Shown here in pieces: positions 10,319-20,567 of a stretch of DNA of 64,000 bases (position 1 is the first letter of the stretch; every line of letters starts with the position of its first letter). Both the position numbers and the translations under genes were made by a program. A model generated the notes under the pieces. That model did no database searches. It worked only from the letters and a program-made list of their open reading frames with translations, and had not been told where the DNA came from. Source of the DNA: Meira nashicola (Eukaryota > Basidiomycota > Exobasidiomycetes > Exobasidiales > Brachybasidiaceae); NCBI GenBank assembly GCA_001600355.1, contig BCJU01000001.1:5952013-6016012 (forward strand). Reading direction: 5' to 3'.

Positions 10319-10815
10319 TTAATCGCTATCTTCATTCTTTGCAGTACGTCTCTTCTTCGCTTTAGGTTCAGATGATCCAGCATCGGCTCCTTCATCTTTG
10401 ACCTCTTCTACAATATCTTTTAGGAAATCGAATGTTTCGTTGTTGTGAATCGCACGTTTGCTGTGAAAAGGAAAGTAGAAGGAAAAGGTTAGTAAGTGAG
10501 TGGGATTGAAAGGTTTTTATGCGATGTTGAACATACAAATGTGCTGGTGTGAGCTTCCTCTGACCGGTAGCCTTGGCTTCTTTAACGGTTGCTTCCAAGA
10601 TGCTTTGCATGAACAATTCTAATGATTTGGCTAAAGAGAAGGTGCAATTCAGGATATTTATTTTGTCAACAACCCGTAAATAGGTGAATTAACGACTCTT
10701 ACTCACAAACAACAACAGGGGTAGCTTGTGCAACTTTGCCTACATCCTCATCAGCTTGCATGATCTTTTTGATTCGTGCAACGGGAAATTTGCAAACGTT
10801 TGATTTTCGACCCAT
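10319..10815 (-). CDS. BUR6: NC2 alpha / DRAP1 histone-fold transcription regulator (three exons)
   Basis: Exons are 10815-10707, 10630-10537 and 10460-10319; both introns are 76 nt with GT-AG ends, and a CTAAC branch-site-like sequence precedes the second acceptor. The product is 114 aa. The N-terminus [20 protein letters not shown], then [20 protein letters not shown] and [13 protein letters not shown], reproduces the NC2 alpha histone fold (human DRAP1, yeast Bur6). With NC2 beta (Dr1) the family forms a heterodimer on TBP-bound promoters and blocks TFIIA and TFIIB entry. The tail [12 protein letters not shown] looks like a nuclear localisation signal. The protein lacks the long C-terminal Pro-rich part of animal DRAP1, like the yeast form. 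Exon joins rest on frame continuity and alignment. Confidence 0.9.
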
Positions 10816-11339
10816 CTTTTATAATTTGTAGAGTATACGATCAATTGTTAGGTTGCACAGAAGGTGATTTAAATTCGATGTGGATGTAAGGTCTCCTTGA
10901 TCAGAATAGGGAAGCGACAATGGTGGCAAACGATTAAGATTGCAATCAAGACGGATTGAGTGTGTTGATTGTGTTGAATATGAATAGCTGCTACTGCACG
11001 TGTATCGGGTGAGATGTATGAATAACGCCCCACCCTTGCTCTGTACGTACGTATACATGAGAGTTTAAGCGCGTCAAATGAAGCTAAGCACAGCTTCCTG
11101 ACCCCGGCGTTGACATCACGCCTTCAACGACAGCGAGCAGCGTTTCGATGCATGAACCACACTTTAGAACAACTATATTTAACACTCTATCTTTAAAGCC
11201 ATACGACATCCCGGCAATTTGCCTTTCGAACACTTTTATTTTTACGACATTAGAAGTCACTTTTCTTCTCCATAATACGATCAGCTAAACGGCAGCATAG
11301 ACGGACGCAGGTCGACGTTTACAGAGCCAATAAACAATC
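10816..11339. promoter_or_regulatory. Divergent promoter region, NC2 alpha / p24
   Basis: A 524-bp spacer between outward-facing starts. A TATATTTAA sequence at 11174-11182 is a plausible TATA box for the p24 gene on the + strand. Nothing else was recognised. Confidence 0.4.
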
Positions 11340-12078
11340 ATGAAGAGCATAACAACCATTGTGGTGCTGTTTCTAACAGCTCTGCTTTCAATCCTACCCT
11401 CATCCGTTCAAGGTGCAGCATTGACAACATCTGTAGATCCTCATTCAAGAGCTTGTTTTTATGCATGGGTAGATAAAGCAGGTGAAAAGGTTGGCTTCTA
11501 CTTTGCTGTTCAATCTGGTAGTTCGTTTGATATTGAATATGCAGTCTTGGATCCTCATGAGAAAGTCGTCGTTACCGGCGTAAAGGAAAGACAAGCTGAT
11601 CTAGTCTTTACAGGAAATGCAGTGGGAGAGTATAGCTTCTGTTTTGAAAACTCAATGAGCTCGTTCGCTGTCAAGATTGTAAGTATCCCATCCATCTTAA
11701 AAATTTCATCTTCTAGTTTATGTTACTAATCACCCACAATCTTCCCTTTCATCCTCACAGGTCGACTTTGATATCACTGTCGAATCAGAACCTCGTCTCA
11801 CACTTCCTGTTTCGGCAGCCGCACTACTCTCAGAACATTCTGCTCCATTGGAAGAATCGATTTCAAAAGTTGATTCTCAATTAACACAAATTACACGTAT
11901 GCAAAGATATTTCCGTACATGGGAAAATAGAGGATTTGCAACCGTTCGACAAACTCTTTCGAAAATCGCATGGTATTCGATCATCGATATGCTGGTTATG
12001 ATTGGTGTTGCAGTTGCACAGGTTTATATTGTGCGGTATTTGTTCGATAAAGGAAGTACAAAACGTTATCGTGTTTAA
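11340..12078 (+). CDS. p24 family (emp24/gp25L/TMED) cargo receptor (two exons)
   Basis: Exons are 11340-11678 and 11761-12078, with an 82-nt phase-0 intron (GTAAGT to CACAG), giving 218 aa. A signal peptide ends near residue 25 (SVQGAA). The lumenal GOLD domain has the two family Cys residues (SRACFYAW and YSFCFEN). A coiled coil follows (about 150-185), then one transmembrane helix (WYSIIDMLVMIGVAVAQVYI) and a short basic tail ending KRYRV. p24 proteins cycle between ER and Golgi in COPII and COPI vesicles and help export GPI-anchored proteins. I cannot place it confidently in the alpha, beta, gamma or delta class. An AATAAA lies at 12186-12191, about 110 nt past the stop. Confidence 0.92.
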
Positions 12079-12364
12079 GTTTTTAAGGAGGCCAGTGTTC
12101 CTATACTCAAATTTATTCAATGTCTCTCAAATAGCGGCTGAAATCATGTATACTATATCAACATGTCACTGATGACCCCGAATGAAATAAATATAAAAGA
12201 GATCCTAAAGTATGATTCTATCTTTTAAGCTGCCGTTTGCGTGTATTGAAACTCTCACACGCTGTTCACCAAGAATTGCATCAACATCTTTTAATATCCA
12301 ATAATCTCATTTCATCTCATTTATAAGGAAATCTTTTGAGTGTCAATCTGTTCAATGACAAACT

Positions 12365-13016
12365 TTACTCGCTAGATTCTCCGCCCTCCTTCTGTACTCC
12401 TTCACCATGGTGTGAATGATTGGCCAAGTTGAACCATGGTAGTGTGCCTGATAAGAAAAGAAGGAGGTAAATAGTTAGCCTTTTACAATCAGCATGACTT
12501 GTATGCCGTATTTCTACTCACTGAACTTCAATTGTGAAAAGACGGAGTTACGATGAGCAACACCTTGCATGTATGGACTCATGTCGGAATTGCTAGTGTC
12601 CAAACCGGGTGCCGAAGCACCTTGTTCTTCTGCTCGTTTTACTTCGATTGCATTCTCTTGCCATCCCCATAGTCGGACTAAAAAAGTAATAGTAAAAACG
12701 ATAGATGTTAGCATCATTTCCAATTCAAAGAATCTTTAATCTCTCTCTCTCAATACGTACAACTACTTCTCTGATATGCCAACAAGAATCCACCACAAGC
12801 GCCCAAGAAAGTGCCTAATCGCAAAGCAGATCTTAATCCACCACGAGGCGGTCTTGTTGGATCAATTTGTTCCATAAAGTATAATGCTCCAGGAAAGACT
12901 GCTGTTGCTGCTCCCCATGTTAAATAATCTGATTGTCGAAAATTTTGAACGACTCGTCTGAAATGTGGGTCGACATCGATTTGAGGATAAGGTGAATCTT
13001 GTTGTGGAACAGGCAT
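12365..13016 (-). CDS. NUXM: Complex I 21 kDa (NUXM-type) subunit (three exons)
   Basis: Exons are 13016-12761, 12677-12522 and 12447-12365; introns are 83 and 74 nt with GT-AG ends. The product is 164 aa. The start MPVPQQDSPYPQIDVDPHFR and the segment FRQSDYLTWG match the N-terminal domain of the fungal NADH:ubiquinone oxidoreductase 20.9/21 kDa subunit. Two hydrophobic stretches follow (about 33-49 and 68-82). LLAYQRSS joins across intron 1 to FRLWGWQEN, and the third exon supplies STLPWFNLANHSHHG, both family hallmarks. It is an accessory subunit of the inner mitochondrial membrane arm. It is convergent with p24 and divergent from the nucleoporin gene. Confidence 0.88.
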
Positions 13017-13402
13017 GATGTATTGTTTTCAACCCTTTCTTGTGATCGGATGAAGGAAAGAGCGTTGTTTGATATGATTGTGTAGTGTATATGCGATGAA
13101 CACTTGTCACCTTCGGTATAAAAGCCAATCAATCGCAAGTACTCTCTCTAGCGCACACCCGAATTATACAGGTAACAGCTGCTTTCCCACTGCTTTCTTC
13201 TCAAAGGCGCGTTTTAGACTCGCTTCACGTGGGATCCACGCCTTACGAGCCGCTCTAAGAATGTAGAATAGGCCAGAAGATGTGTGCGTTTTAGGTGTTT
13301 GATTTCAATTATTATTGTTGATCATTTCTATTAAACCACCACTTCGAAGGCAGTGGGAAGGAGCACTGCTACAACAGTGGTCTTTTACAGTCCACATTAA
13401 AA
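13017..13402. promoter_or_regulatory. Divergent promoter region, complex I subunit / nucleoporin
   Basis: A 386-bp spacer between outward-facing starts. No repeat, RNA gene or clear core promoter element was recognised. Confidence 0.35.
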
Positions 13403-16400
13403 ATGGTTCGGGAGGTGGTGCGGAAAAGACGTCAAAATGACGGTTCCGGCTCCAAGAAAGCGGCCGCCGCGCCTGTCGCTGACGCAACTGAGAGCAATGG
13501 AATCAGTTCAAGCATTAATGTAGATAACGAAGACGGAGAAGAAAATTCGAAAGTGCAATCTTCTATAGGTAAAGCACTCTCAACCCGGCAAACGCGAAAA
13601 TTACAAAATCGGGCATCTTTACAAGCACCTTATGCAAATTTATTAACAACAACACCCGGTAAGAATAACACTGACATCAATTCTCCTCGAACGCCTTTAC
13701 GAACACCAAGATCAGCAACTACAAAACGACAAGACCTTTGGGATATTACTTCGCCTGCATCGCCTAAATCTCCAAGTATGCGTGCTTTAAATGCGATTGT
13801 GAGCTTCATTTCACCTTATGCGAGTGCAAGAAGGAGTGCTGCTTTTGGTGAGCCGGAAGAAGAGCAAGAAGAACAAGATCGTAGCACAGTATGGAAGGGA
13901 AAGCAAAAAGAAGATCCTACAGCTTTGGTAGAAGAAGATGAAGATGAAAATGAGGAAGATGATATCGCTAGTTCATTATACCCTCCACTTCCTAGCGATC
14001 CAAATTCTTCACTTCAAGCAATTACCAAGAACGATCTAGAAAATGATACAACAATTATTGAACAGACAATCGATCAGATTGAGGAGGATGATGAGGAATC
14101 CGGCGAAGTAGAAGAGAGTGATGATGTAGAGGAACAAGAACAAGCCTCTTTACCAACACAAACTGAGGACGATAATCAAAGCCAACCCAGTGAAGCTGAT
14201 GTGGTCATTCTTGAAGAAGACCTCGAAATTGTTCCCCCTCCTAAATTGGTCGGCCTGCGAGGCAATTCAGAGTCTCGTGCATTCAGCTTCTCTGCTAACG
14301 CTCGACCTAATCCTACTTTTGGCGCTCCCTCTGCTGTCGGTTTGGCGGTTTCAGAAGAACAATCAACACAAAATCTTGGGGAAAGCACAAGCGTACCAAA
14401 TAATTTGCCGCTCTTAGCAGCTCGTTCGCCCTTCCAATCAAACGGTTTCGTAGCACCTCGGCAATCTACCCCATCAAAGACTGGATTCGGTGCGATTGCA
14501 AATGAGCCATTAAATTCGACTTTTAAACCAGCCCCATCATTTTTACAACCTGAGCTTCAACAATCAAGCGTGATCCCTCCTTCATCTGCTTTCACTTTTG
14601 GCACAAGTCAAGAAGCCAGTACATCAAGATTGCCACAATACCCTCGCATAACGCGGCCGACTAAGACTATTTCACCTTTAGCCAAGAATTACGAATTGCT
14701 TGCTCGGTTCTTTGCTGAGAAAGCAGAACAAGAAGCTAGAGGCGAAGCGTCAATATCAATTTCTAGCATGGATGAAGATGGAAATGAGCAAACAGGAGCA
14801 TTGACAGAAATTGAATTGGCTGGTTGCATGCGATTGATTGAACAAAGTTATGCACAAGGACAAGGCGAAGAAGTCGAAAGATTACGACATGATGCTCTCC
14901 GACGAGGACAAACTCCTCAAATTCTTGGTGAGAATTCGATGGACAATCGCATGGACGAGGATGAAGTGCATTTTGCCAATTCACACGTTGGTCATAATGG
15001 AAGACACTTCATCAGTCGTAGCCCAAGTTTACCTCTTGGCGCTGCTGCTGGTGAAGCACCACTTGCAGGTCTTTATGGATATCGCTCACGCCCTAGTAGC
15101 TCCTTCTTGGCTCCAACGTATCGTGATCCACAAGATGTTCGAGTCAATCAATCTCTTGCAAACATTTTTGGCAATTCTGCTACTGTTCCGCCTAAACGCA
15201 AACATCGTCCTTTGTATCTAGGGCCTGGAGTTGGAGCAACGGCTACTTCTGCAATCTTGAAAAGAAATCAACAAACTCAAGCGAGAAGATCGGCACTCAC
15301 AACACAAAGGGCATCGCTACGTGAACAATTACGACCCTTACCAGTGCGTGCAACAGGTAGAACTGAAGTAGTAGAGGATCTTGAAGACAATGAGGGGCCT
15401 AGAAAGCGTCGAAAATTACCAGAAGAGTCTGTCCCAGTGACTGCATCTGCAACGACGACCCGACCTATCAATCAAAATTCTCCCGAGCAAGCCAAAGCTC
15501 AAGCTGCGATCAACAAGACACCTGTCTCACGTACGGCCACAGCTGATGCCATGCTCAGCATCTTAAGCTCAGGACCTTCTATTCCACCACGCTCTAAAGC
15601 AGGAAGTAATACTATGAGAGCATCAACTGCTGGTGCTTCTGAAGCTGATTCTTCTTCCAATCCTGAATTGATCAATCCGTATGAGTCAAGATCACGTCTC
15701 AGAACACGTTCTGCTGCTCCTACCTCAACCAGCTCATCATCTACAGCCGCTACAAAGGAAAAGGAGCGATTGAAGGAAGAAAGAGAGAAACGTCTGAAGG
15801 CTGAAAAGGAGAGAGAAGCACGAAAGGAGAGTACATTGGATTTTATCAAGCGCACTGCACCCACGCCGCATGTTAGACGTGGACGACAAATCCGTCTAGA
15901 AGAGGATGATGAGGAAGAAGAAGAGCAAGAGGTAGAACGAGAGAGTGAAAAGGCAGCCGCAGCAGAAGTTGAAGCAAAAGAGAAAGCCAATGTGGCAGAA
16001 GAAAATCGAAAACGTAAGAACGAAGAATTGAAGAAGAGAATGGAGAAATTGAATAAAGATGCTCAAAGCAAGGACTCTCGTTCTTATGGTGCAGAACCAA
16101 AGCAGTCCTCGCAACCAACCAGTAGTAGCATTCCCGCTTCGAAATCATTCTCTTTCAATTCGGGATTTGCTCCCAAAAAGCCAAGTCCATTGTCACAAGC
16201 TGCCTCGAACCATGTGCCTGACTCGCCCAGCGTATCTTCTGAATCATCCGAACGCTCAAATGCCAAGACAATTGCTTCTCCGCAAAAGGTCAATGCATGG
16301 CCACCTGCTTCATCCACAATTGTCATCGATGATGATGATGATGGTGAGGAGGAGCAAGAAGAAGCGGCAGTACCTGAGGCACCTAAACCGAAGGCACCTT

Positions 16401-17386
16401 TGTTTAATTTTGGAGATAATACCAGCAGTGCTGCAAGTAAAGACATCTCTACTCCCGCACCCACGTTTAACTTTGCCACAAAGGCTCCAGAATCCACATC
16501 TGCCAGTACTTCAAAGTCTTCCACTGCCGCTCCCTTCACTTTTGGCAAGCCTGTCGAAACACCTACACCAAAAGAATCGGCAGCACCATCCATTCCTGCT
16601 TCTGCCTCTGCGAAACCAGCTTCTGGTCGCGATCAAGTTAGCAACGCTCCAATTTCAACTCTACCTAAGTTCGATTTTACGTTGGATGTCGTTTTGCCAG
16701 AATCTTCGGACAAACCAGATGAAGCTACACGCAAGAGTGTCATTTCAGAGAGTGTTGCATCACTGCCAAAGTTTGACTTTGGAGGTTCATCAATTGTCGA
16801 AAGTGCAGCACCAATTGATGCACCCAAGAATACTTTTAGCTTTTCTGCTCCAAAGCCTGCTGCAAATACTGCACCACCACCAGCTTTTGCATTCAAGCCT
16901 ATTTCCTCAGCTACTTCTGCTGCTACACCTGTCAGCAAAGATGTAAGTGAAACTTCTGCTGAACCGGGATCTGGAGCAACGAGTGGTGATGAAAGTGGAA
17001 GTGCTTCAGATAAGAATAAATCAGCGCTTCTTTCTGGAACAGGTGAAGGAGAAGAAGAGGAAAGTAGTTTACACGAAGTACGTTGTAAGATTTGGAACTT
17101 GTCGGATGGAAAGTGGAATGATTTGGGAATCGGATCCTTGAAGATCAAGAAGCACAAAACCACTTCAAAACAAAGAGTTTTGGTCAGAAATGAAGGAAAT
17201 GGAAAAGTGACTGTGAATTTCAACATCATGTCAACTTTCAAACCTACGCAAGACAAGAATGTTGTTACATTTTTAGGTTTCGATCAATCTGGTAAACCGA
17301 CAAATTACAGATGCAAAATCAAAACAGAGGGAGATGCGAAAGATCTCAAAGAGGCACTTGAGAAAAGCGCAAAGGATGCAGCTTGA
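13403..17386 (+). CDS. FG nucleoporin with C-terminal RanBP1 domain (Nup2/Nup61-like)
   Basis: A single 1327-aa exon. The N-terminus is basic (MVREVVRKRRQ). A segment near residues 125-150 (MRALNAIVSFISPYAS) could form a membrane-binding amphipathic helix. Acidic disordered regions follow, with a basic KRKHRPLYLGPGVGA patch. A highly charged helix lies at about 783-815. The C-terminal third is Ser/Pro/Ala-rich with FG-type repeats (FTFG near 397 and 1045, FNFG near 1000, FDFG near 1128). A RanBP1 fold (HEVRCKIWNL to about residue 1325) closes the protein. Nup2-type nucleoporins sit on the nuclear basket and bind Ran-GTP to release importin cargo. It is longer than yeast Nup2 (720 aa), so an N-terminal Nup1/Nup60-like function may be merged in; that is inference. 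Confidence 0.85.
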   Translation: MVREVVRKRRQNDGSGSKKAAAAPVADATESNGISSSINVDNEDGEENSKVQSSIGKALSTRQTRKLQNRASLQAPYANLLTTTPGKNNTDINSPRTPLRTPRSATTKRQDLWDITSPASPKSPSMRALNAIVSFISPYASARRSAAFGEPEEEQEEQDRSTVWKGKQKEDPTALVEEDEDENEEDDIASSLYPPLPSDPNSSLQAITKNDLENDTTIIEQTIDQIEEDDEESGEVEESDDVEEQEQASLPTQTEDDNQSQPSEADVVILEEDLEIVPPPKLVGLRGNSESRAFSFSANARPNPTFGAPSAVGLAVSEEQSTQNLGESTSVPNNLPLLAARSPFQSNGFVAPRQSTPSKTGFGAIANEPLNSTFKPAPSFLQPELQQSSVIPPSSAFTFGTSQEASTSRLPQYPRITRPTKTISPLAKNYELLARFFAEKAEQEARGEASISISSMDEDGNEQTGALTEIELAGCMRLIEQSYAQGQGEEVERLRHDALRRGQTPQILGENSMDNRMDEDEVHFANSHVGHNGRHFISRSPSLPLGAAAGEAPLAGLYGYRSRPSSSFLAPTYRDPQDVRVNQSLANIFGNSATVPPKRKHRPLYLGPGVGATATSAILKRNQQTQARRSALTTQRASLREQLRPLPVRATGRTEVVEDLEDNEGPRKRRKLPEESVPVTASATTTRPINQNSPEQAKAQAAINKTPVSRTATADAMLSILSSGPSIPPRSKAGSNTMRASTAGASEADSSSNPELINPYESRSRLRTRSAAPTSTSSSSTAATKEKERLKEEREKRLKAEKEREARKESTLDFIKRTAPTPHVRRGRQIRLEEDDEEEEEQEVERESEKAAAAEVEAKEKANVAEENRKRKNEELKKRMEKLNKDAQSKDSRSYGAEPKQSSQPTSSSIPASKSFSFNSGFAPKKPSPLSQAASNHVPDSPSVSSESSERSNAKTIASPQKVNAWPPASSTIVIDDDDDGEEEQEEAAVPEAPKPKAPLFNFGDNTSSAASKDISTPAPTFNFATKAPESTSASTSKSSTAAPFTFGKPVETPTPKESAAPSIPASASAKPASGRDQVSNAPISTLPKFDFTLDVVLPESSDKPDEATRKSVISESVASLPKFDFGGSSIVESAAPIDAPKNTFSFSAPKPAANTAPPPAFAFKPISSATSAATPVSKDVSETSAEPGSGATSGDESGSASDKNKSALLSGTGEGEEEESSLHEVRCKIWNLSDGKWNDLGIGSLKIKKHKTTSKQRVLVRNEGNGKVTVNFNIMSTFKPTQDKNVVTFLGFDQSGKPTNYRCKIKTEGDAKDLKEALEKSAKDAA

Positions 17387-18366
17387 ACTAGCTTTTGCAT
17401 ATCGTATCGCATTTGCACATACATGACCATAATTGCATATTTTTATACACACGAGCAAGAATTTTGTGAGATCGGCCAGGCGACCCTTGAAGACGTCAAC
17501 AGGAAAGGTAATGTATATGAGAGATGACCCTAAAAAGTTTCCACCTTCCATTCTCCTATCCTTAACCACCACCCTCGTCATTTGGCGGGCGAACTTTTTT
17601 TCTATAGTTCGTCAACGTTGAAAAGACAGAGGAAGATTATTATTCTTTGCCACGCTGGGATTTTGGTCCGCTTGCTTTTAAATTTCTCTATGCAGCGATT
17701 GGCCTATTGATGTCGTTGGCGACATCTTTCGTATACAATCTTTCATCTTTTCATCCCTATTTTCTCCCTTTCACGTATAGTAGTGTTCCTCAACTTCAAT
17801 TTCGACGATATTTCATCATTTTCTTTTTTGCAAGCTTTCACGATCGACTAGATACACTTTTACCCCTCACCCACAACACACGGATATTCAAAAGACGGAC
17901 GTGAAGCGCTCTTCTTCTACGCTTCAGATTCTTGGTGTAGGGATGATCAAAATGCATTTGTTCATGATCTCCTGTATGGATTTCAAGCTTGGGCTGTATT
18001 ACATAAACTGCTCCGCAGATGTATTGTAGTCACGTTGAATGGAGTCACGACAGAGAGGAAGGAATGAACAATTGTATATCTTTGATTTTATACTTTGCTG
18101 AGAGTCCGTAAAGGCAAAATCCAATATTGAATTATTGCATTGTAAGGGAGATGAATCATTTTTGATCTTCTTTTTGCCATTCCCGTACAGGCCTGGCTCG
18201 CTTAGTAGGAGCTTCACACTGAGCGGTCGCATAGGTAGTCTGGGGAACATTTACACATACTTTCAAAGGTAGCTAGCATTTAATATAAATTCCAAAAAAG
18301 GAGCATTTAAAATATTGTACATGAGAATAGAAACAATCAGAGTGAAAGAAAATCTTGATCAACATC
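17387..18366. other. Convergent intergenic region
   Basis: A 980-bp gap between the nucleoporin stop and the pirin stop. It is unusually long for a convergent pair here. An 85-codon open frame at 17647-17904 has no recognisable features. I see no tRNA and no repeat. Confidence 0.35.
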
Positions 18367-19611
18367 TTACATTCTATTACCAATTTTGGATCGCCAACCT
18401 GGAGCACGTTCGAAACCATTTTTACCGGATTGGAAGTCCATCATTGTTTGCATAATTTCTTCTCGACTTGTCATGACGAAAGGACCATGTTGGAAAACAC
18501 GTTGATCTAAAGGTTCACCGGCAATAACGACAAACCTTGCTTCTTGTCCTTCTTCGCCTGCATGTTCGATCCAAACACCATTCTCTTGTGGTACAGTAGA
18601 AGGATCAACTTTTGGATCAGTCACTTGAGCTTTGTTGGATAAGACAAGAGTGTTGTATTGTTCGTATTCCTTTTGACCGGTTGGCGTACTTTGATCTCCC
18701 ACGCGGACTTTTGCGGCACCGAACGTATAGATGAAGGAGTTGTAACCCGTGGGAATTTCTTGGAAGATACGTGCTCCGGGATGTTCAAGCGTTACATCGA
18801 AGTACCAACATCCTCCACGATCCGGCGTACGAACAGGCGATTCAACTCCATGACTTTGTCCAGAAATGACTTTTACTTTCCATCCTTTGCCTTCAGTTTC
18901 TTCAGGTTGATCGGGACGTGGTAGTGCAAGAGGTACTTTATCCTTTGAGTATTCTTGGTAGGAAGCTTCGTCCATCTTGTGTTTCTCTGGCAAGTCTACC
19001 CAAAGTTGCAGTCCATCAGGTGCTGGTAATTTGTTTCCATTCTCATCACGGAGCAAAGGCATCTCTGCATGCATCACTCCTCTTCCTGCAATCATCCATT
19101 GAAGATCTCCCGGTCCAATTTTACCGCTGTGTCCCATGAAATCTTCGTGTTGAAAGTATCCATCGAGCATATAAGTAACAGTTGTCTGTCCTCGGTGTGG
19201 GTGATCAGGAAAACCGCCGGGTTTCGATGGATCTAGCTTGAAATGATCCAACATGAGGAAAGGAGAGAAATTGCGAAGTTGAGGTGTTCCGATACTTCTG
19301 CGGACAGTTGCGCCATCTCCTTCGGGAGTTTCAATGGCGTACACCTTTTTTACAACTTCCCGAGACAATAAAGCGACGGAACTATATTTTGAAGCGTTAG
19401 CGGTAGTGTTTATTGCTGAATTTGAGATTGTTTGAGCTGCCATTTTGCGTGAAAGGCTTCTGAGCATAGAGTGAGTTTGATCGTACGTTTTATAAAGTAA
19501 GGTTTGTGTTTGATTTGTTGTACGTGTGATCAAAGGATGATTTTGATTGATTGTCAGAATGAGTGAGAGCAAAACAACAATGATCGAAACAAGTCCGCTT
19601 TTATACCCCAT
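18367..19611 (-). CDS. Pirin-like bicupin protein with N-terminal membrane anchor
   Basis: A 414-aa frame from ATG 19611 (the frame runs one codon further to a GTG). The N-terminus MGYKSGLVSIIVVLLSLILT is a strong hydrophobic segment, followed by ~70 residues of linker. The pirin core begins near residue 85 (SREVVKKVYAIETPEG). Metal-site motifs are present: HPHRGQTTVTYML and, downstream, GRGVMHAEMP, supplying the three His and one Glu of the pirin Fe site. The C-terminal cupin contains GFERAPGWRSKIGNRM. Pirins are nuclear cofactors or quercetin dioxygenase-like enzymes. Soluble pirins are ~290 aa, so the N-terminus is extra. Later in-frame ATGs at 19467 and 19443 would give a form without the hydrophobic anchor. 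Confidence 0.85.
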   Translation of the reverse strand: MGYKSGLVSIIVVLLSLILTINQNHPLITRTTNQTQTLLYKTYDQTHSMLRSLSRKMAAQTISNSAINTTANASKYSSVALLSREVVKKVYAIETPEGDGATVRRSIGTPQLRNFSPFLMLDHFKLDPSKPGGFPDHPHRGQTTVTYMLDGYFQHEDFMGHSGKIGPGDLQWMIAGRGVMHAEMPLLRDENGNKLPAPDGLQLWVDLPEKHKMDEASYQEYSKDKVPLALPRPDQPEETEGKGWKVKVISGQSHGVESPVRTPDRGGCWYFDVTLEHPGARIFQEIPTGYNSFIYTFGAAKVRVGDQSTPTGQKEYEQYNTLVLSNKAQVTDPKVDPSTVPQENGVWIEHAGEEGQEARFVVIAGEPLDQRVFQHGPFVMTSREEIMQTMMDFQSGKNGFERAPGWRSKIGNRM

Positions 19612-20567
19612 CACCTTTTCAATAGAAGGTTTGTTGAAAGTAGGAAGGAAGGATGTCGAATGTCATGCTGCTCTACTTTGATGCGGAGAAGATTGGCAAT
19701 TAACGAGTCAAAACTGGTGTAGTGCCTTACTTTTCAACCAACACTTTTGTGCGTAAATCCGTGCCTCGTTCCGAAGAATCCACAAAATATCCACTTGCAA
19801 GCTTACGCCCTTTTTTTGTCTTTACGCGCGTAGACCCAAAGCTAGAGCCGCTCGCACTCCTCAGTCAACAAATTTATCCACATCAATTAGATAGTCTAGG
19901 TGATTAAGTATCATCAAGTGCTAAGGATTATCTTGTTTGCCAGGCATTTATTTGCGGTTGAATTCTTCTAAAAGTATCTAGAATCATCTAGATTTGACAT
20001 CCATCAAGCATTGTCTCAAATCAAATAAGCGTTTTAAAATATGGATCCATGAATGCCTGTCAATGAGCGTTATAGGAGGGTACACGATGATTCTGCCAAT
20101 TTCACCGCAAAAGTGTTAGCAACGAAGAAGATGTGATTCCAAGACTCACAACATCAAGGCAAGTACGAGAATATTAATCTTCTTCTATTTTAAAGGTTTA
20201 AAGCTTGAATTTAAAATAGAAGAAGATTATGCAGGACATCATGGGTATTAAAACTTAGGTCCTGGGTCCACACCTTATAATTAATGAATCTATCACACCA
20301 TACCTGAGAAAGACAAACAAGCACGAAACCTGGTGAGACATAATGTCATAGATTGAAGGTTTTGTATGCATGTGTGTATGAATAATATGCCTGACGTAGA
20401 GAAATCAAGCGATACTACAATCTACTGTCGAAAAGTAACAATCAATGATTGCATTGCTTGTGAAAGATCAATGTACATGCGCAAATGGATGCTTGAACAA
20501 ACATGCGCTCTTTTTTGGTGAGAAAGTCGTACCCATAGAATATCCTCAACTATTCAGTTGAAACTGT
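19612..20567. other. Long intergenic region with a perfect hairpin
   Basis: A 956-bp gap upstream of pirin and downstream of uS19. It contains a 20-bp perfect inverted repeat (annotated separately). I found no protein-like frame and no tRNA-like structure. Confidence 0.4.
20175..20229. repeat. Perfect 20-bp inverted repeat (hairpin)
   Basis: The left arm at 20175-20194 and the right arm at 20210-20229 are exact reverse complements. The 15-nt loop contains TTTAAAGCTT. The arms are purine/pyrimidine-biased and AT-rich. No transposon ends or target-site duplications were recognised around it. It could be a transcribed hairpin RNA, an mRNA 3' structure or the remnant of a small inverted-repeat element. 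Confidence 0.85.

Noticed and set aside
17647..17904. An 85-codon frame with a hydrophobic stretch in the nucleoporin-pirin gap
   Set aside because: It lacks a convincing start context, shows no family resemblance and is rich in Phe/Ser as expected for pyrimidine-rich DNA.
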